From Serilophus lunatus (Eukaryota > Chordata > Aves > Passeriformes > Eurylaimidae): DNA of 64,000 bases. Both the position numbers and the translations under genes were made by a program. Below, piece after piece: positions 1 through 12,600 of the stretch. A model generated the notes under the pieces. The model had not been told where the DNA came from. It worked only from the letters and a program-made list of their open reading frames with translations, and did no database searches. The stretch lies in assembly GCA_013399895.1 (NCBI GenBank), contig VXBA01004880.1, positions 18,033 through 82,032 of the forward strand. The letters are read 5' to 3'. The stretch's first letter is position 1, and every line of letters starts with the position of its first letter.

Positions 1-460
1 CACTTATCAATCACCATCACAGCAAAACAGACTGAACTTGGGTAACATAAATTTGCTGTATTGCAAATTAAAATAGAGTTGGATGGTGAGAGATAAAGAC
101 AAAAACTGAAATACCTTTCCCCTACCCGTCTCTTTTTCATTCTGGAATCCTCCACCTCCTCCCCTGAGAGGTAAATGGGGAATGGAGGTTGTGGTCAGAC
201 CGTAAGTGGTGCTCTGAGCTTCTTCTTCCCCCTCACACTCTTCTCTTGCTCCAGTGTGGGTCCTCTCCATGGACTGGAGTGAGATCTCTGCTCACCCACC
301 TGGAGCATCTCCAGCAACTGCTCCACACAATTCTTTACTGACACTGGTGTTCAAAGGATTATTTCTCACTTTCCCTCCACAACTGCTGTGAAGTGATTTT
401 TACCCTTTTGTAAGTAAGTTTTCCAACAGGTGCCACCATCTTGGCTGAGGAACTCAGCCA
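1..460 (-). mobile_element. LTR-like retroelement fragment in a FER intron (copy 1 of 3)
   Basis: The stretch from about position 5 matches, with small gaps, the start of the repeat at 61526, sharing the word ATCAATCACCATCACA followed by an AAA-rich tract and 'TTGAACTT'-like sequence. Both continue into a 'TGGATGGTGAGA(G/A)ATAA' block and then a C/T-rich tract with 'CCAGTGTGGG' and 'CCATGGACTG' words that recur many times at 29.5-29.9 kb. This composition matches my memory of an endogenous-retrovirus-type LTR common in bird genomes, whose promoter side lies at the high-coordinate end, hence the - orientation. The copy is truncated near 450, where 'GGTGCCACCATC' corresponds to a block seen in longer copies. 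The family is not named because I cannot search a repeat library. No gene is encoded here. Confidence 0.55.
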
Positions 461-527
461 TTTTAAATGACTTCAGGTAATGTCAAACGTGTGAAAATGT
501 GGCCATTTGTTTCTTTTTCTAACTTAG

Positions 528-682
528 AGACCTGGCTGCAAGGAACTGCTTGGTAGGTGAAAGCAACATTTTGAAAATAAGTGATTTTGGAATGTCCCGG
601 CAAGAGGATGATGGCGTGTACTCATCATCAGGCCTAAAGCAGATTCCTATCAAGTGGACTGCTCCAGAAGCTCTGAACTATG
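528..682 (+). CDS. FER: FER tyrosine kinase, catalytic/activation-loop exon
   Basis: This exon encodes the middle of the kinase C-lobe of FER, a cytoplasmic F-BAR/SH2 tyrosine kinase that acts downstream of adhesion and growth-factor receptors. It starts after acceptor TTAG (524-527); base 528 completes the Arg of the HRD motif, and 529 onward reads the catalytic loop DLAARN. The magnesium-binding DFG triplet is at 583-591. It is followed by the activation loop with 'EDDGVYSSSG', whose Tyr codon at 619-621 matches the autophosphorylated Tyr of FER/FES kinases. Then comes 'PIKWTAPEALNY', the substrate-loop signature of tyrosine kinases. The exon ends at donor GTAAGG (683), leaving one G that joins the next exon in frame. 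The 51 full codons are free of stops. The match to FER rather than FES is strong, especially with the C-terminus encoded downstream. Confidence 0.95.
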
Positions 683-3600
683 GTAAGGACATACTTATAT
701 CTTCTTGCAAAAGAAAAATAAAATCCAAAGTAGAGTAAGGAGGGAGCATGAAGACCACACCATGGGCAATATTTTGAGTATATGTATATATTCCTAAACC
801 CCAGTTAAAATTAATTATGCTTGGAATAACTTTAATTTTTCATTCTTATTTATGTAAAAAACACTGTTTTGTCTTCAAGAAGAATAAGGCAGCAACATCA
901 AAATTCTGTTATGCGGCAACAGCATAGTGCTTTGGTTGTGTCGCTGACTCATTTTATAGACAGGCTCATCAGTCATCTAAATCATGATAGCAAAATGAAT
1001 GGCAAGTTCTGCATATTTATGGCAGTGACTGTTCTAGCACATTATTGAAAACAGTAGAAGGTGCTAATGTACTAGAACTCCTTGCATTGGTAAAAAGTAC
1101 GGTCACTGATTTATTTTATGGTATTTTTTTTAATTGCAGCTTTTCTTTTTCTGCATTTTTGTGTATTGCTGGGCTGTTATTTTGGGATAAAAATCCATTA
1201 TTTCTTACTGAGAAACATTAATTACATTGATAATAGTTCCAGAACAGAAGCAGAATCTGCTGTATTTAGCTTTTTAGCTTGTATGAAACTAGAAACATAA
1301 CTTCTTCTAGGTAAAGTGGGCTGTGAAGAAGCAGCTCATTAAATAAATGATAGTATGTTTTGAATGTACTTCTCTCTACCAATTCTTTAGTTAAGTACTT
1401 AGAAAAAAATACTTTTAAATTCTTCATTTGAAGTGTCTATAAATATTTCTGCCATATTACAAAGCATTTTTTCAGCATTGGAAATCATAAGTTTGGTAGT
1501 TATGATAGAAAGTGCTTCCTCTCATTAGCACTTTCGCAGGAATTAATGATATAACATAATAAAGCAGATCTTGCCTTTGAAAGGCTAATAATAAACTTAG
1601 TTACAGTAATTGGTCCTGTATTACCTATAATTCTAAGAGGTCTTAGTGTTGCTAGCACTCATTGGTGACCACCTTTCTCTTTTGGGTGTTTGATTGACTC
1701 TAATAGGTGTTTTAAATCTTTATTTTATTTATTTTAGAAATGCATACATAATGTATTTGACATATTATGGAAACTATCCTTCATACTTTTTTTCTGTTTC
1801 CTAAAATGCTTACATATTCAAGCAACTATAAGTCATTTTCTGTAGTGTTTGGCAAATAAGCTCTCTCAAACGTCTATTAATGTGTTCAGCATGCTAATAC
1901 TCAACTTTGAAAATGTCATAAAAGGTTTCTGTGAAAGATATGAGTAAAAGAAATTGGATTGTGTTTTGCTATTTTCCATCCTAATAATATGGTCATAAGA
2001 GCTGCATTGATTTGTGTAGGTAGCTCTGAAGGTATTTAAGATACCAGAATGAAATAGAACTGAATTTGCAGTATTTCAAAACTAGTTGTTAACCACTGAC
2101 CATGTTGGTCCTTAATGTCAGGACTTAATGGTTTGATGAAAATGAGGAATTGGGTCATTTGGCCATTACATGAATGCTAAAGTAGTTAAGGAACTACAAA
2201 AAAGTTTTTAAGTCTCTGCTGAATTCACTGTCCATAACAGTTTAAGAACTATCACTAGAAAGTTTTAAAATAAGAAAATACACAAGTTGTGAAGTCCAGA
2301 AACCAGCTTAGGGCAAATGGAATGATTAGGGCACTGTGTCAGAAATCATAAGGAAAACTCAGATGCTACTGGAATTCTTGAGAGATGGGATCTTTGGTTC
2401 AGTTGATGCTGTTCAGTGCCGTTCCATACCATTATTTTGTACTTGTAGCTATATAATTTCCATTACTTCCAGCTATTGTTCATGATGTTAATATTAATAT
2501 GTGGAGGGTTTGTTGTGGTTTTTTTCTGAACAATCCTTTTTTTACTTTTTTCTCAAGATAATGTAATAGTGGAAAATATAATTAACTGTGCAGAACTTGT
2601 ACCTGTTTTAGAAAAAGCCCTAAACAACTATCTTGTATCTGCTCAATGCTTTCAATGGAAATTGTTAAATTATTGGATGCCAAACTGTGTAGAGTTGACA
2701 CAGAGCATGTCCGTAATTGCTATCTATGAGGCACACAAGTCAACGTGAAGCAGCTGGAAGTGATAGTTAGTCTAACAATAAACTGAATGCTCTGATGTCA
2801 TCAACTGTCACTGTAATTTACATGTATTTTCCTTTTGTTCCTAGTCAGAAGTAGCTTAATTTGGTTTGATCTGTGATTAGAGATAAACAAACAGTGCACT
2901 CACAAGCTTATGTATATTTTTAAAGAATAAAGACACATATTTGAAGTAATAGTATGGAACAAGGAAGAACAGTCATGAAAAACATTGAAAGTAATGTTGC
3001 AAATGGATTTTGAGGTAACATTTTCATTGATCGTGCTGCAAATGGCTAAGTGCCTTTGCTTTCTGATGCGAATCCATCCTTCTTAATGTGAATCCATTAG
3101 GGACAACAGAAATATCTGCTCCAAGATCTCTCCTTTTCCTGTAATAGAAAGCTATCATTCCATAAAGAGGTTTGGAATTCAATTATCTCTCAATTATCTA
3201 TTTTGTTATCTCTGAAGCTTAGTTGAAGATAATGGAACCAGCAGGCCAGTGTTTTTTTTCCCTTAACTGATTGGTGCATACTGGGCCCAGCCATACTTTA
3301 ATTTTCAGAGATCAATTTCTCATAGCATGAGAACCAGGCCTTCTTCACACTTAAAAACTGTGTAGATGGTAAGTACTCCTAAAATACTCATTGCTATGTT
3401 ATAGTAGGGAGCTGGGAAAGGTAATTTTTTAAAAGCATATTTTGAATTGAAAGTGATTACAAACAACGAGGGAAAACCTGACATTTTTCTGTCCTTTTAT
3501 ATTAAAAGAAAATTACTTTCGTACATTAAGAAGGAAAGCAGTTCTTACCTTGCATGAAAAATAACTGACATTGTAAAGTCTGTCAAATAGTAGAACTTTA

Positions 3601-3813
3601 GGTTAGCTTTTATTATTCCTAGATATTGACATTAAGATACTTGATTTATTCTTTGAAATACTAGAGACTATGATGTCTGCAGAGTGTAAGCTTTGTTTCT
3701 GCTTCAAGCTTGCCAGTGTAACACTTTATCTGTACCGAATTTTTGGGGCCATAATTATCTGAAATACTAATTTTTCTGTATGTTAAGCTGTGGGTTTGCT
3801 TTCCTTTTCTTAG
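683..3813 (+). other. FER: FER intron, no internal feature recognised
   Basis: The intron begins with GTAAGG and ends with a pyrimidine-rich TTCCTTTTCTTAG. It is AT-rich, with no open frame longer than about 60 codons and no recognisable repeat. The short open frame at 1118-1300 is hydrophobic but has no family resemblance that I can see. Confidence 0.8.
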
Positions 3814-3936
3814 GGAGATACACATCTGAGAGTGATGTATGGAGCTTTGGAATCCTTTTGTGGGAGACATTCAGTTTAGGAGTATGTCCATACCCTGGAA
3901 TGACCAACCAACAAGCACGTGAGCAAGTTGAGAAAG
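3814..3936 (+). CDS. FER: FER tyrosine kinase, penultimate coding exon
   Basis: This exon encodes the part of the kinase C-lobe around helix F. It begins with GG, completing a Gly codon left open by the previous exon, and reads RYTSESDVWSFGILLWE. This is the conserved Asp-Val-Trp-Ser-Phe-Gly signature in which the Asp anchors the catalytic loop. It continues with 'LGVCPYPGMTNQQAREQVEK', which is diagnostic for FER/FES kinases. Acceptor is CTTAG at 3809-3813 and donor is GTAATT at 3937. Forty full codons lie between the two split Gly codons, and the downstream split codon G|GC is satisfied by the exon at 7171. No frameshift or stop is present, so this copy looks functional. Confidence 0.96.
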
Positions 3937-6900
3937 GTAATTATTCATAGAGAGTGAAAGAAATGCTGTCTAGACCTATGGTGATGTAGTGCATACAGTA
4001 CGAAACAGCAAAGAAATAACATACAAGTTAAATAACAACTTTATAAAAAATAATAGGAGGTTTTCTAAATTGCTGACTCTAACTCTCTTGGAGGAGTAGA
4101 GTGTTATATAGGCCTTTTGACAAAAGGAATATGCTGACTAGCAACTTGAAGGATGGAAGACCTGGAGCTTGCTAACTTTCATTGTTGAAGAACTAACAGG
4201 TAAGATGGAGAGGAGGGATTTACTGCTGTGCAAAGCAGAGGCTTGGCCAGAATGTATTATTTAAGATTATGGTAATGCAGGTATAAATATTCTAAACTGA
4301 CAGAAAAAAACACATATCATTCCATCTTCTCTATTAAAACATCTCATAGAAAGATTTAGCAATTATGGTGGAGAATGGTAGTTGAGTGTTGCAAGCCACA
4401 TTTCTCTTTTACAAAATAATCAAAAGGCTTTTACTTAACAAGTAACTGTGAGCTGAATTTCAGGACTCTGATTTATTTTCTTCATCTTTATTGACATTTC
4501 AGAACTGTTTCTCCTCTACATAAAACTACTGTGCAATTTATAAATAGGTTGTAAGCTAGAAACACTGCTAAGTGATTTAAAACATAGAGTTTAAAACACA
4601 GAGTCAAAGAATGGCTGAGGTGTGCAGAGACCTCTGAATGTCATCTAGTCTAACTGCTCAGCTCAAGCAAGACCACATCCTGGTGGCTTTTGCATATCTT
4701 AAGAATGGAGGCACTACCACCTCTTTGGGCAACCTGTGCCAGTGGTCAGTCACACTCACAGAGAAGAAATGTTTCCTCATGTTCAAGAGGAATTTCCTGT
4801 GTTTCATTGTGTGCCCATCACCTCAAGTCCTGTCACTGAGCACCAGTTGAAAAAGCCTGGATTTGTCCTCTTTACACCTTCCCCAAAGGTGTGTATATTC
4901 ACTGGTGAGATCCCCCTGAGCCTTTTTTTCTCCAGGATGATGGTTCCATCTCACTGAGCATTTCCTCATAGGAGAGATGCTCCATCATCTTGATGATCCT
5001 TCATAGGACTCTCCCCAGTATGTCCATGTCTGTCTTGAGCTGGGGAGCCCAGTGCTGGACCAGCACTCCAGGTGTGGCCTCACCAGTGCTGAGTACAGGT
5101 GATAGATTATCTCTCTCAGCCTGCTGCAACACTCCTTCTAATGCAGCCCAGGATACCATCACCATTCTTTACTGGAAGAGCACATTGCTGATGCATGTTC
5201 AACCCTTGATGTTCCCCAGGATCCACGTCTGCTTCTGCCAGGATGTTTTCCAGCTGGACACCCCCCAGCATTTATTGGTGCTCAGTCTTCTTCTTCCCCA
5301 GGTGCAGGACTTTGCAATTCCCCTTGCTGAACTGCATGAAGTTCCTGTCAGCCTCCCTCTCCAGATCTCTCTGGATGGCAGAAGAACTCTGTGGTGTATC
5401 AGCCCCTCCAGTTTGGTGTCATCAGTAACTTCACTAAGGGTGCACCTGCCCCATCATTCAGATCATTAATGAAGTTGTGAAACAGGATTGGACCCCCGGG
5501 GTACACCTGTAGTTGCTGGCCTCCAACCAGACTTTGTACCACTCATCATCTCCCTTTGGGACTCACTGTTCGTCCAGTTTTCAACCCACCTCCCTGTCTG
5601 GTCATCTAGCACATAATCAATAGTGTCTTTGTGAGGATTATGTGGGAGACAGTGTTGAAAGCCTTAGTGAAGTCCCCTCATGTGCCAGGCCACTCCTTTT
5701 GTTGTAGAAATTTCCCACATTGGTGAAGCATGACTTGCTCTTAATGAATCCATGCTGACTACTCCTGATGAATTTTTTGTCCTTCAGGTGCCTGGAAATT
5801 GTTTCCAGCAGTAGCTGGTCCATCACCTTCCCAGGGATGCTGACCAGCCTGCAGTTCCCTGGGTGCTCCTTATTGAAGATAGGGGTGACTTTTGCTTTAC
5901 TCCTGTCTTCAGGTATTTCTTCTAGCAGCCACTGTGATGGATGAAATCTTGTTGGAAATGATCTTGCAATGACATCAGCCAGCTCTCCTAGCATCCCTCC
6001 AGGGCCCATGGACTTATATAAATCCAGTTGGCTTAAGTATTCCCTGACGATCTGCTTCCAGCAAGGTTACATCTTCCTTGCTCCAGCTTTTCCCCCTGTT
6101 CTCTGGATCTGGGATACCTGAAGGCTAGTCTTGCTGAACTGAGGTGAAGAAGGCATTCAGTACCTCAGCATTCTCCATGTCCTGTGTCCCTGGGTGCTGT
6201 ATGTCATTCAGAAGTGGGCATACATTTTTATCTTTTGTCACCTACATACTTACAGAAGCCCTACTTGTGTAAAGGGCCCAAGCCCTGACATCCTTGGCCA
6301 GATTTAATCCCATTTAGGCTTTATCTTTTTTAACATCATCCCTGGGTGCTCAAATTGTATTTCTCCCATTACCTGATGTTGTGTTGAAATTTGTCCAGGA
6401 TGTCCTTTTTCATTTGTACAGTCTTCCTGTCATTTTTCCCAACTTGGTGTTCATTGGGAGGTTGAGTTCATTGCTGTGAGTACACCTCTTTGGTCCAGGG
6501 TATTGATGATATGCTTGAATGGCCACTTACCTGCGACTTTTGAATGATTAGCTGATAATTTACTTAACTGACTGTTCATTTTCCTGCTCATTGCCAAGTC
6601 AGAGAACTCTGTCAGCTGATGGCAGCAGAGAGGTGTGGAAGGCCACTGCCTCTCTAAGCAAACCAGAACAGAAAGAGTGTTAAAATGGTTGGAAGATACA
6701 AATCTAAGAAAACAGGAAGGAGGAAAAATAAATTACTCAACTGCAAATGGGTAGACAACTACTTAAGGAGACAAAAAAGGCATGAGCATAAAAGTTGATC
6801 CATTGTCAGTAAAAGTAATGAAATTTATTCCCATCTTAATATTACCTCACTACAGGAAGTCAAAGGAAGCTCAGTTAAAAAATAGAGGGTAGCTACTTCC

Positions 6901-7170
6901 TGAGATACAGGAAACAAATCTATGCAGATTGGTGCCATTTTGGATGAGAAGCACACTGAAAATTTATCATGCCCAACTTAAATGTCATTGATACCCGAGC
7001 TTTAATCAGTTTCATAATTATCTATCATGTATAGGTTATATAATGAAGATTTTCCTGAGATTAGCCTGAAGATCTTTTTTAATGCAACAATCTTGAACTT
7101 TGCTCATTTCTTTTTAGATTTGTCAATATGGATCAGTTTTCAGTGCTAAACATTTTTTTTTGTATTCCAG
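3937..7170 (+). other. FER: Last FER intron, carrying a reverse CR1
   Basis: The intron runs from donor GTAATT to acceptor TTGTATTCCAG. About 60% of it is a CR1 LINE in antisense orientation (about 4590-6540). The remaining flanks, 3937-4590 and 6540-7170, show only AT-rich unique sequence. Confidence 0.85.
4590..6540 (-). mobile_element. CR1 LINE, reverse orientation, inside FER intron
   Basis: The low-coordinate end, around 4600, carries the CR1 3'-end signature in reverse: an 'AGAATGG...' start, then 'GACCTCTGAATGTCATCTAGTC'-type sequence. Upstream on the - strand, an open frame at 5638-6009 resembles the CR1 reverse transcriptase N-terminal part, with elements such as PIFNKEHPGNCR and SSQHGFIKSKSC. 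That corresponds to the 'nYRPISL...QHGF' region of LINE RTs. Sequence toward 6540 matches the region between endonuclease and RT. The element is broken by several frame changes and cannot encode a full ORF2. I recognise the CR1 family by its conserved protein and tail patterns; the subfamily is not assigned. Confidence 0.88.
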
Positions 7171-7313
7171 GCTACCGAATGTCTGCACCACAAAAATGTC
7201 CAGAAGAAATATATAAAATAATGCAGAGGTGCTGGGACTACAAGCCAGAAAACCGACCAAAATTCAGTGAGATTCAGAAGGAGCTATCTTCAATCAAAAA
7301 GAAAGTGACATAG
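7171..7313 (+). CDS. FER: FER tyrosine kinase, terminal coding exon
   Basis: This exon encodes the end of the FER kinase domain and the short C-terminus. After acceptor CCAG (7167-7170), GC completes the split Gly codon. The frame reads 'YRMSAPQKCPEEIYKIMQRC', then WDYKPENRPKFSEIQKEL, ending in IKKKVT and a TAG stop at 7311-7313. The Cys-Trp...Pro-Glu-x-Arg-Pro block is the conserved subdomain XI Arg of protein kinases, and the Arg pairs with the APE Glu. The ending closely resembles mammalian FER, which also stops a few residues after this helix, so the full-length C-terminus is present. The three exons together give about 139 residues; the F-BAR, SH2 and N-lobe exons lie upstream of the window. 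Confidence 0.96.
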
Positions 7314-8521
7314 TGATAAACAAGTGCCAAACTCAATGTATAGGACTTTCCAGTGAAGTAATTTTTCCCTTCAAACACTATTCATTTATCCAACATTATT
7401 TGCAATATTCTTCTAGGATTACTTTGAAATTAACTGGGTTTTTTATATACATGTGTACCATCTTGAATGGTGCCTACACCTACATTAAAGATATATACTG
7501 CAAAATGCTATATATCCAGTCACAGTAATACTGTAATTTAGGTTACATGTATATAGGAAAGCACATACTATAAATTTAATGGACTGTGGCTTTTATCTGT
7601 TTTACGGCAAGTAACTGCTAGTGACATTTTTCAGAGGTTTTCTACTTTAAGCTGTGTTCTCACTCTGCTGTCCCTGTCCTGTGTGTCAACACTAATGCAG
7701 TGACTGTCATACATGTTGGCCTTAAAAATGAAGACAGTTTTGACACATATTTCAACTAGAGACTTTTATATTTTTAAAGTTCTTTCTGCAAGGGATATTT
7801 TTAACTGATACTTTGTTTTAAGGATGAAGGTCAGTTAGATTCTGGATGCAAATGTGCTTACTGGAGAGTAAAATCCAGAGGGTTTTTTTTGTACAAATTG
7901 AATTACTTGTGCATTTGTTACCATACTGTGGAAATACTACTAACTTTTTATGTGATTTACTTAAGCCATGCCTTTTTTTTTCCTACAAAGGCATGAGAAC
8001 TCAGTAATATGTCTCTTTTTCAGTGACCTATGTTTATTTAAGAAACAAAAGACCAATATTAAGTCTTAATGACATGCTAAGAAATACTGCAAATCATCTG
8101 CCTTCCAAAGAATATGTAAAAGCAGTAGGCCAAGAGAAAGAGGTTTACCAATGATGTCAGCAGAGAACAAGTATCATTGCTCTTAGAGGAACTGAAGAAT
8201 CTGTTGTTAGATTTGCTTTTGATCCCGATTTTTTTTTCCTTAAATTGGTAAAAATTTTCAGAATGCAGCTGGAGTCTGCAAAGGTTTGCTAAATGAAAGT
8301 ACATTCCATGATCGTGTCCAAAGGAAAATACCACTGTATGGCACAAGGAAGCTGTTCAAGCAACCAAAAGTAAAGAAGTATATTTAAAGACTGTGACAGG
8401 CTGGGAACAGCAGAGTAGAAATACTAACCTTCTATTTTTCTTAAATAATTGCAATCATATTTCAAAAGATTGGGGATAAGCAAGGTTTAAATTCACCAAG
8501 AATTAAAACCTTGTGCTTGTG

Positions 8522-8544
8522 TGTATATATATATATATATATGT
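8522..8544. repeat. (TA)n microsatellite
   Basis: A run of about nine TA dinucleotides flanked by GTG and GTATT, inside the probable FER 3' UTR. It is followed directly by an A-run. Confidence 0.95.
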
Positions 8545-9623
8545 ATTAAAAAAAAAGCCAGAAAGAATAAAAACTTTACTAGATAGGAGAGAGAGGAAAT
8601 ACACAGTTTGTTACTCTGACTCTGGGTCCTCTTTGCAGCTGGAATTATATTCTAGAGCTCTACATAGAAATAGGAACAAGTTACAGTATCCTGATCTGAG
8701 TTCCAGCATTAAGGTGCTTGAAATTTTTCTAAGAATTGAGTAAACGTTTTTCAGATCAAGGGATACCAGTTGCTGCTAATGCAAGTGGGAAACAGGGATT
8801 GTAAGTAACACAGCATCTGGAATGTTAATTAGCCCTATATTTTAGTGTTACAGTGGGATTGAGCTGTAGTGAAGTCAGTGGCTGCATTACATTTTTATTT
8901 CTATTAGGGTGGCTTTTCTGTTGTTCACATAATTTTTGCTCTCTAAAGTATATTTACAGTAGTACTGAGTGGTGGTTTAGGGCTGTGTGTGACCAAAATA
9001 TGTGTAGTCTAGAAGACTTTGTCTGTTACATAGGAGTTAGTGTCCAAATACAATGAATGGTTTTGTGGGAGCACATCACCTGCAGTTGAAGTGGAATTGT
9101 CAGCATCCAAGTGTAAGGAATGCTTCTTACCTTTCTTAAGTGATTTTTTTTCTTGGAGCTAAGGAAGCATATATATAGATACACCCATGAAGGTATAGTG
9201 CTTGGAAAATTTGGTGGCATAAATTAAAACTTCATTATAAGTGTACTGGATATATTTACTTAGTTCTGTACTTCAGGTAGCCCAGAGATATTTTTCAAGA
9301 GCAATAGGAAACATTCTTGTTAGTTTGTATGCTTCTAAGTAGTACACAGAGTTTGTGCCTTAATTTGCTAGTATGCTAATGCAAGTGCAAGTGTACTAAG
9401 ATTTAAGGAATGTTTCACAATCATTTGGAAAAATCCAAGATTTATCCCAATTCATGTCCTTGTGTATGCATCACTGAAGTCTGCAAGTAAGGATAACAGT
9501 GTCTTCTCTGTTAGCATTCACAGCTTTTCTGGAGAGTAAATATTATTCTTCTGTAAAAGAGATGGATTGTTTCTTTGCCGTATACCCTCTTGACAGCAAA
9601 GAAATACTGCTTTATTTTTATAA

Positions 9624-9629
9624 AATAAA
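9624..9629 (+). terminator. FER: Candidate FER polyadenylation signal AATAAA
   Basis: A canonical AATAAA followed about 10-25 bases later by GTTTTATTTGTCTTAG, resembling a U/GU-rich downstream element. The call is positional only; earlier candidates exist at 7484 and 8566. Confidence 0.35.
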
Positions 9630-9660
9630 ACAATGTTTTATTTGTCTTAGATTAACCAGT

Positions 9661-12600
9661 CACCATTCCAACTCATAGAAAGATAAAAATTGTACTAATA
9701 TTTTATTCTGAAATAGTTAACCTTTGTAGTTTATATCACACTTCTGTTTAAATTCGAAGTCTTTTTTAAACCTGGGATTTCTACAGCATTAGGACAATTT
9801 ATTCCTATTCCTACTCCTAGTTCAAAACTAGTTACACTGGGAGAATATCACAATGAGTTTGTAGGTATAGACTAAATTTAACACAGATACATGTCTCTTC
9901 AATTATTTAAACTGGTTTTGTATCATTAATTTGGGAGTTTGTGGCATAACTTGCTCACCATGTCTCACTTGAAATTGTTGAAACTATGTGATTTGAATGT
10001 TGAAACTGTATGAGGTGGAATCCATACCTATAGATACTGGCTTTATGTTTTTGTAGACTTCTCACAGGAGAATTCTCAAGCAAGCCTGCCATGTAATGAA
10101 ATTTAAAAGAAAGACATACTCGAGAAGCAAAGCTGCCATATCTGCTATCCGTGGCCTTTTGATGACTTAATCTGGCATTAGCCAGATATTGGTCATTTGG
10201 CTCGTGTACTGTGCTTATCATAGAGAACTTAGAGAGTTAAGATTGGTTCTTTTTAGCAAGTGTGGATTTCAGGGCACGTTCTTATAATGGCACTATCCCA
10301 ACCAAAGGGACCCTGAGGGAATCCTGAACAACAGGGGAGGGAACGCAACAGGTTATCTTTTTATTTTCATGTTTTTCCTAGGAATTGTATTCAGCATTTT
10401 GAGAAAATTGCTTTGAGGGCAAAAAGTACATCCTTTGTTTTCAGTAGAAAATAAGCACATATTACTTCAATGTCCAGTCATATCATAGGGATTCCTAAGC
10501 TTTTTTATTTTGTGGAAATTAAAACTATGAAGAGTGTCTTGACTGAAAACAAACCTTGCTTCAGCAAAGGGTGATCCTGTAGACTTGGCACCCCACTAAG
10601 ATCTTGAAATGTACTTTTTCATTAGTTTCCATGAAAACCAATTAAATACCTTCTCATTTATCAGCTATAGTTATATTTCATTTCTTCTTAAAAATAATAC
10701 GCCTTTTGCAGAGTTGCCTAAAATTTTTTTGAAGTTGTTATTGGGACATGCCTCACCAGAGGGCTGTCAGTAAGAAGTGCATTTTTTAAAGCCTGTTCTT
10801 GCTGGCAAGAAGTAGAAGAGAGTTAAAAGAAATATTAGGTTATTCATACTTAAATATTTTTTCATCCACGTCTTTGACCACCTGTTATGCTTACTTAAGT
10901 CCTACAAGCACATCATTAAAACTGACTAAGAAGTTACCCATTTGTTATCTCTTATAACTGTTTTGTAATCCTTTTCACACCCATTGTGAAGATGCTAAAA
11001 GAAAAAAAAAGAGAAAAAACACCACATTTTTTGAGGTTGCGGAGTAACAGATTCTCAGAAGCATTTAAAAACTTCTCCTCTCCAATTTCCCCAGATGTTC
11101 TGCAGCCCAAATATTAAGTATAGTGACTAAATACTAACTCTGTTTCCAGTATTCTTGCTGTCATATTCTGTAAATGTCAGTGCTACTGACGGACTTGAGA
11201 GAGTGCAATATTTGAATATCCAAGTTAGTGTGTAAATAGTGTCATCACATGTGATATTCAAGAGCAGCAGCTCTGAAATTGGCTGATGGTTACAAATTGT
11301 TACAACCATGAGGTTTTTAGAGACATCTTGTAAATTTGAAACATCAGCTCTATTAAACAGTTTTTCTTCCTGTTTCCTTCTGCAGATTTACAGTAAAAAA
11401 AAAAGGCAGTCCTTAAACAATTGTTAGTAACAACTTACTAGGAAAGTCCACCAACCTCAGAAATCTATCAGGTTTCTTTAAGAATAGGTGTCCCATCCTA
11501 ATTAAATAAATGAAGAAGGTTCAAAAATAGAAAGCTCCAAGCTGAAATAGAAGAATCCTTTCCACTGGACACCTTAGGAACAGTCTTTCAAGTATTGCCT
11601 CTGTTTCTTTCCTCAAAAAAATTCACCTATGATTTCCAGCACTTACATGCTTTTCAGAATTGCATATTAGTGCATTATTAATACTCTACTTTTAGATCAA
11701 AGAAGGGCAGATTCTCTCATTAAAAATCCAGCAAGATCTGCCTGGTAGCTCCCACATTTTCGCTAACTTCCATGTTCAGTTATCAGAGTCATTGTGTTCA
11801 TTATAATAATCACTGCATAGAATAGGAGCTGGAAGTTAGACATTGTCTTTAAATCAGCAGCTAATCAGCTAATACCCCCAAATTTCACTCCTTTAACTCT
11901 TGGATCCAACCTGATTTTGGTTCTCTGTCAAATAAGCAATAGCAATTCCTGTATTTCAGCCTTGCTATTAATCTATAAAACAGAAAGGTTCAGAGATGTA
12001 TTTACTGTTCTTTCCATGGGATGCTACTTCCACCAACAACTCTCAGTTACCATTATGTCCCTGTTTTGTCCCTCTGCCTCTTTGATATACAAAATTTCAA
12101 TTGGAATTTATGTCCAGGTGTGGAACTTGTGTGTTAATTCTTGAGTTGTTTCATTTTCAGGTAGTTGTATATTATTTGCTGGTTTAGAACACCATTTTCT
12201 CAGGCATCATCTAGGCAGGACTTAGATTAGAATTTTCAGATGTTTTGATTGGGAATTTTTTGTGAGATAAAAGACTAATTGGGTAACTAGCTGTAAGCAT
12301 TGTTGTTCTGCACCTACGAGAGAGTAGTTCATTTATAGATCTCAGATATGTATGCCTTCTCTAAACCAAAAACTGTTACCCATATTTACAAAAGATGAAT
12401 AAATAAAGCCCTCAAATACAGTTGACTGAGGTCATAAATTGAAACCATAGAAGAGCTGTGAACTACAGTCTTTCTGCCCAGAATGGAATGCTCTGTAAAT
12501 AAGACTTGTGATAACTGGCTTTTTGTTTATGCTTAAGTATGACCTGTGTATGATAACCTAGGATTCACAATGAGAAAAGGCAGCTTGAAAAAAATCCTAA

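Larger units (their letters stand above)
7314..9660 (+). other. FER: Probable FER 3' untranslated region
   Basis: AT-rich sequence follows the FER stop with no splice-site-flanked coding potential. An ATTAAA at 7484-7489, an AATAAA at 8566-8571 and an AATAAA at 9624-9629 are candidate poly(A) signals. The last is followed within 30 bases by a T/GT-rich stretch and is the best looking. The true 3' end cannot be set without transcript data. Confidence 0.45.

Noticed and set aside
4990..5469. 159-codon + strand open frame
   Set aside because: It lies antisense to a CR1 LINE (4590-6540); the coding direction of the element is the - strand.
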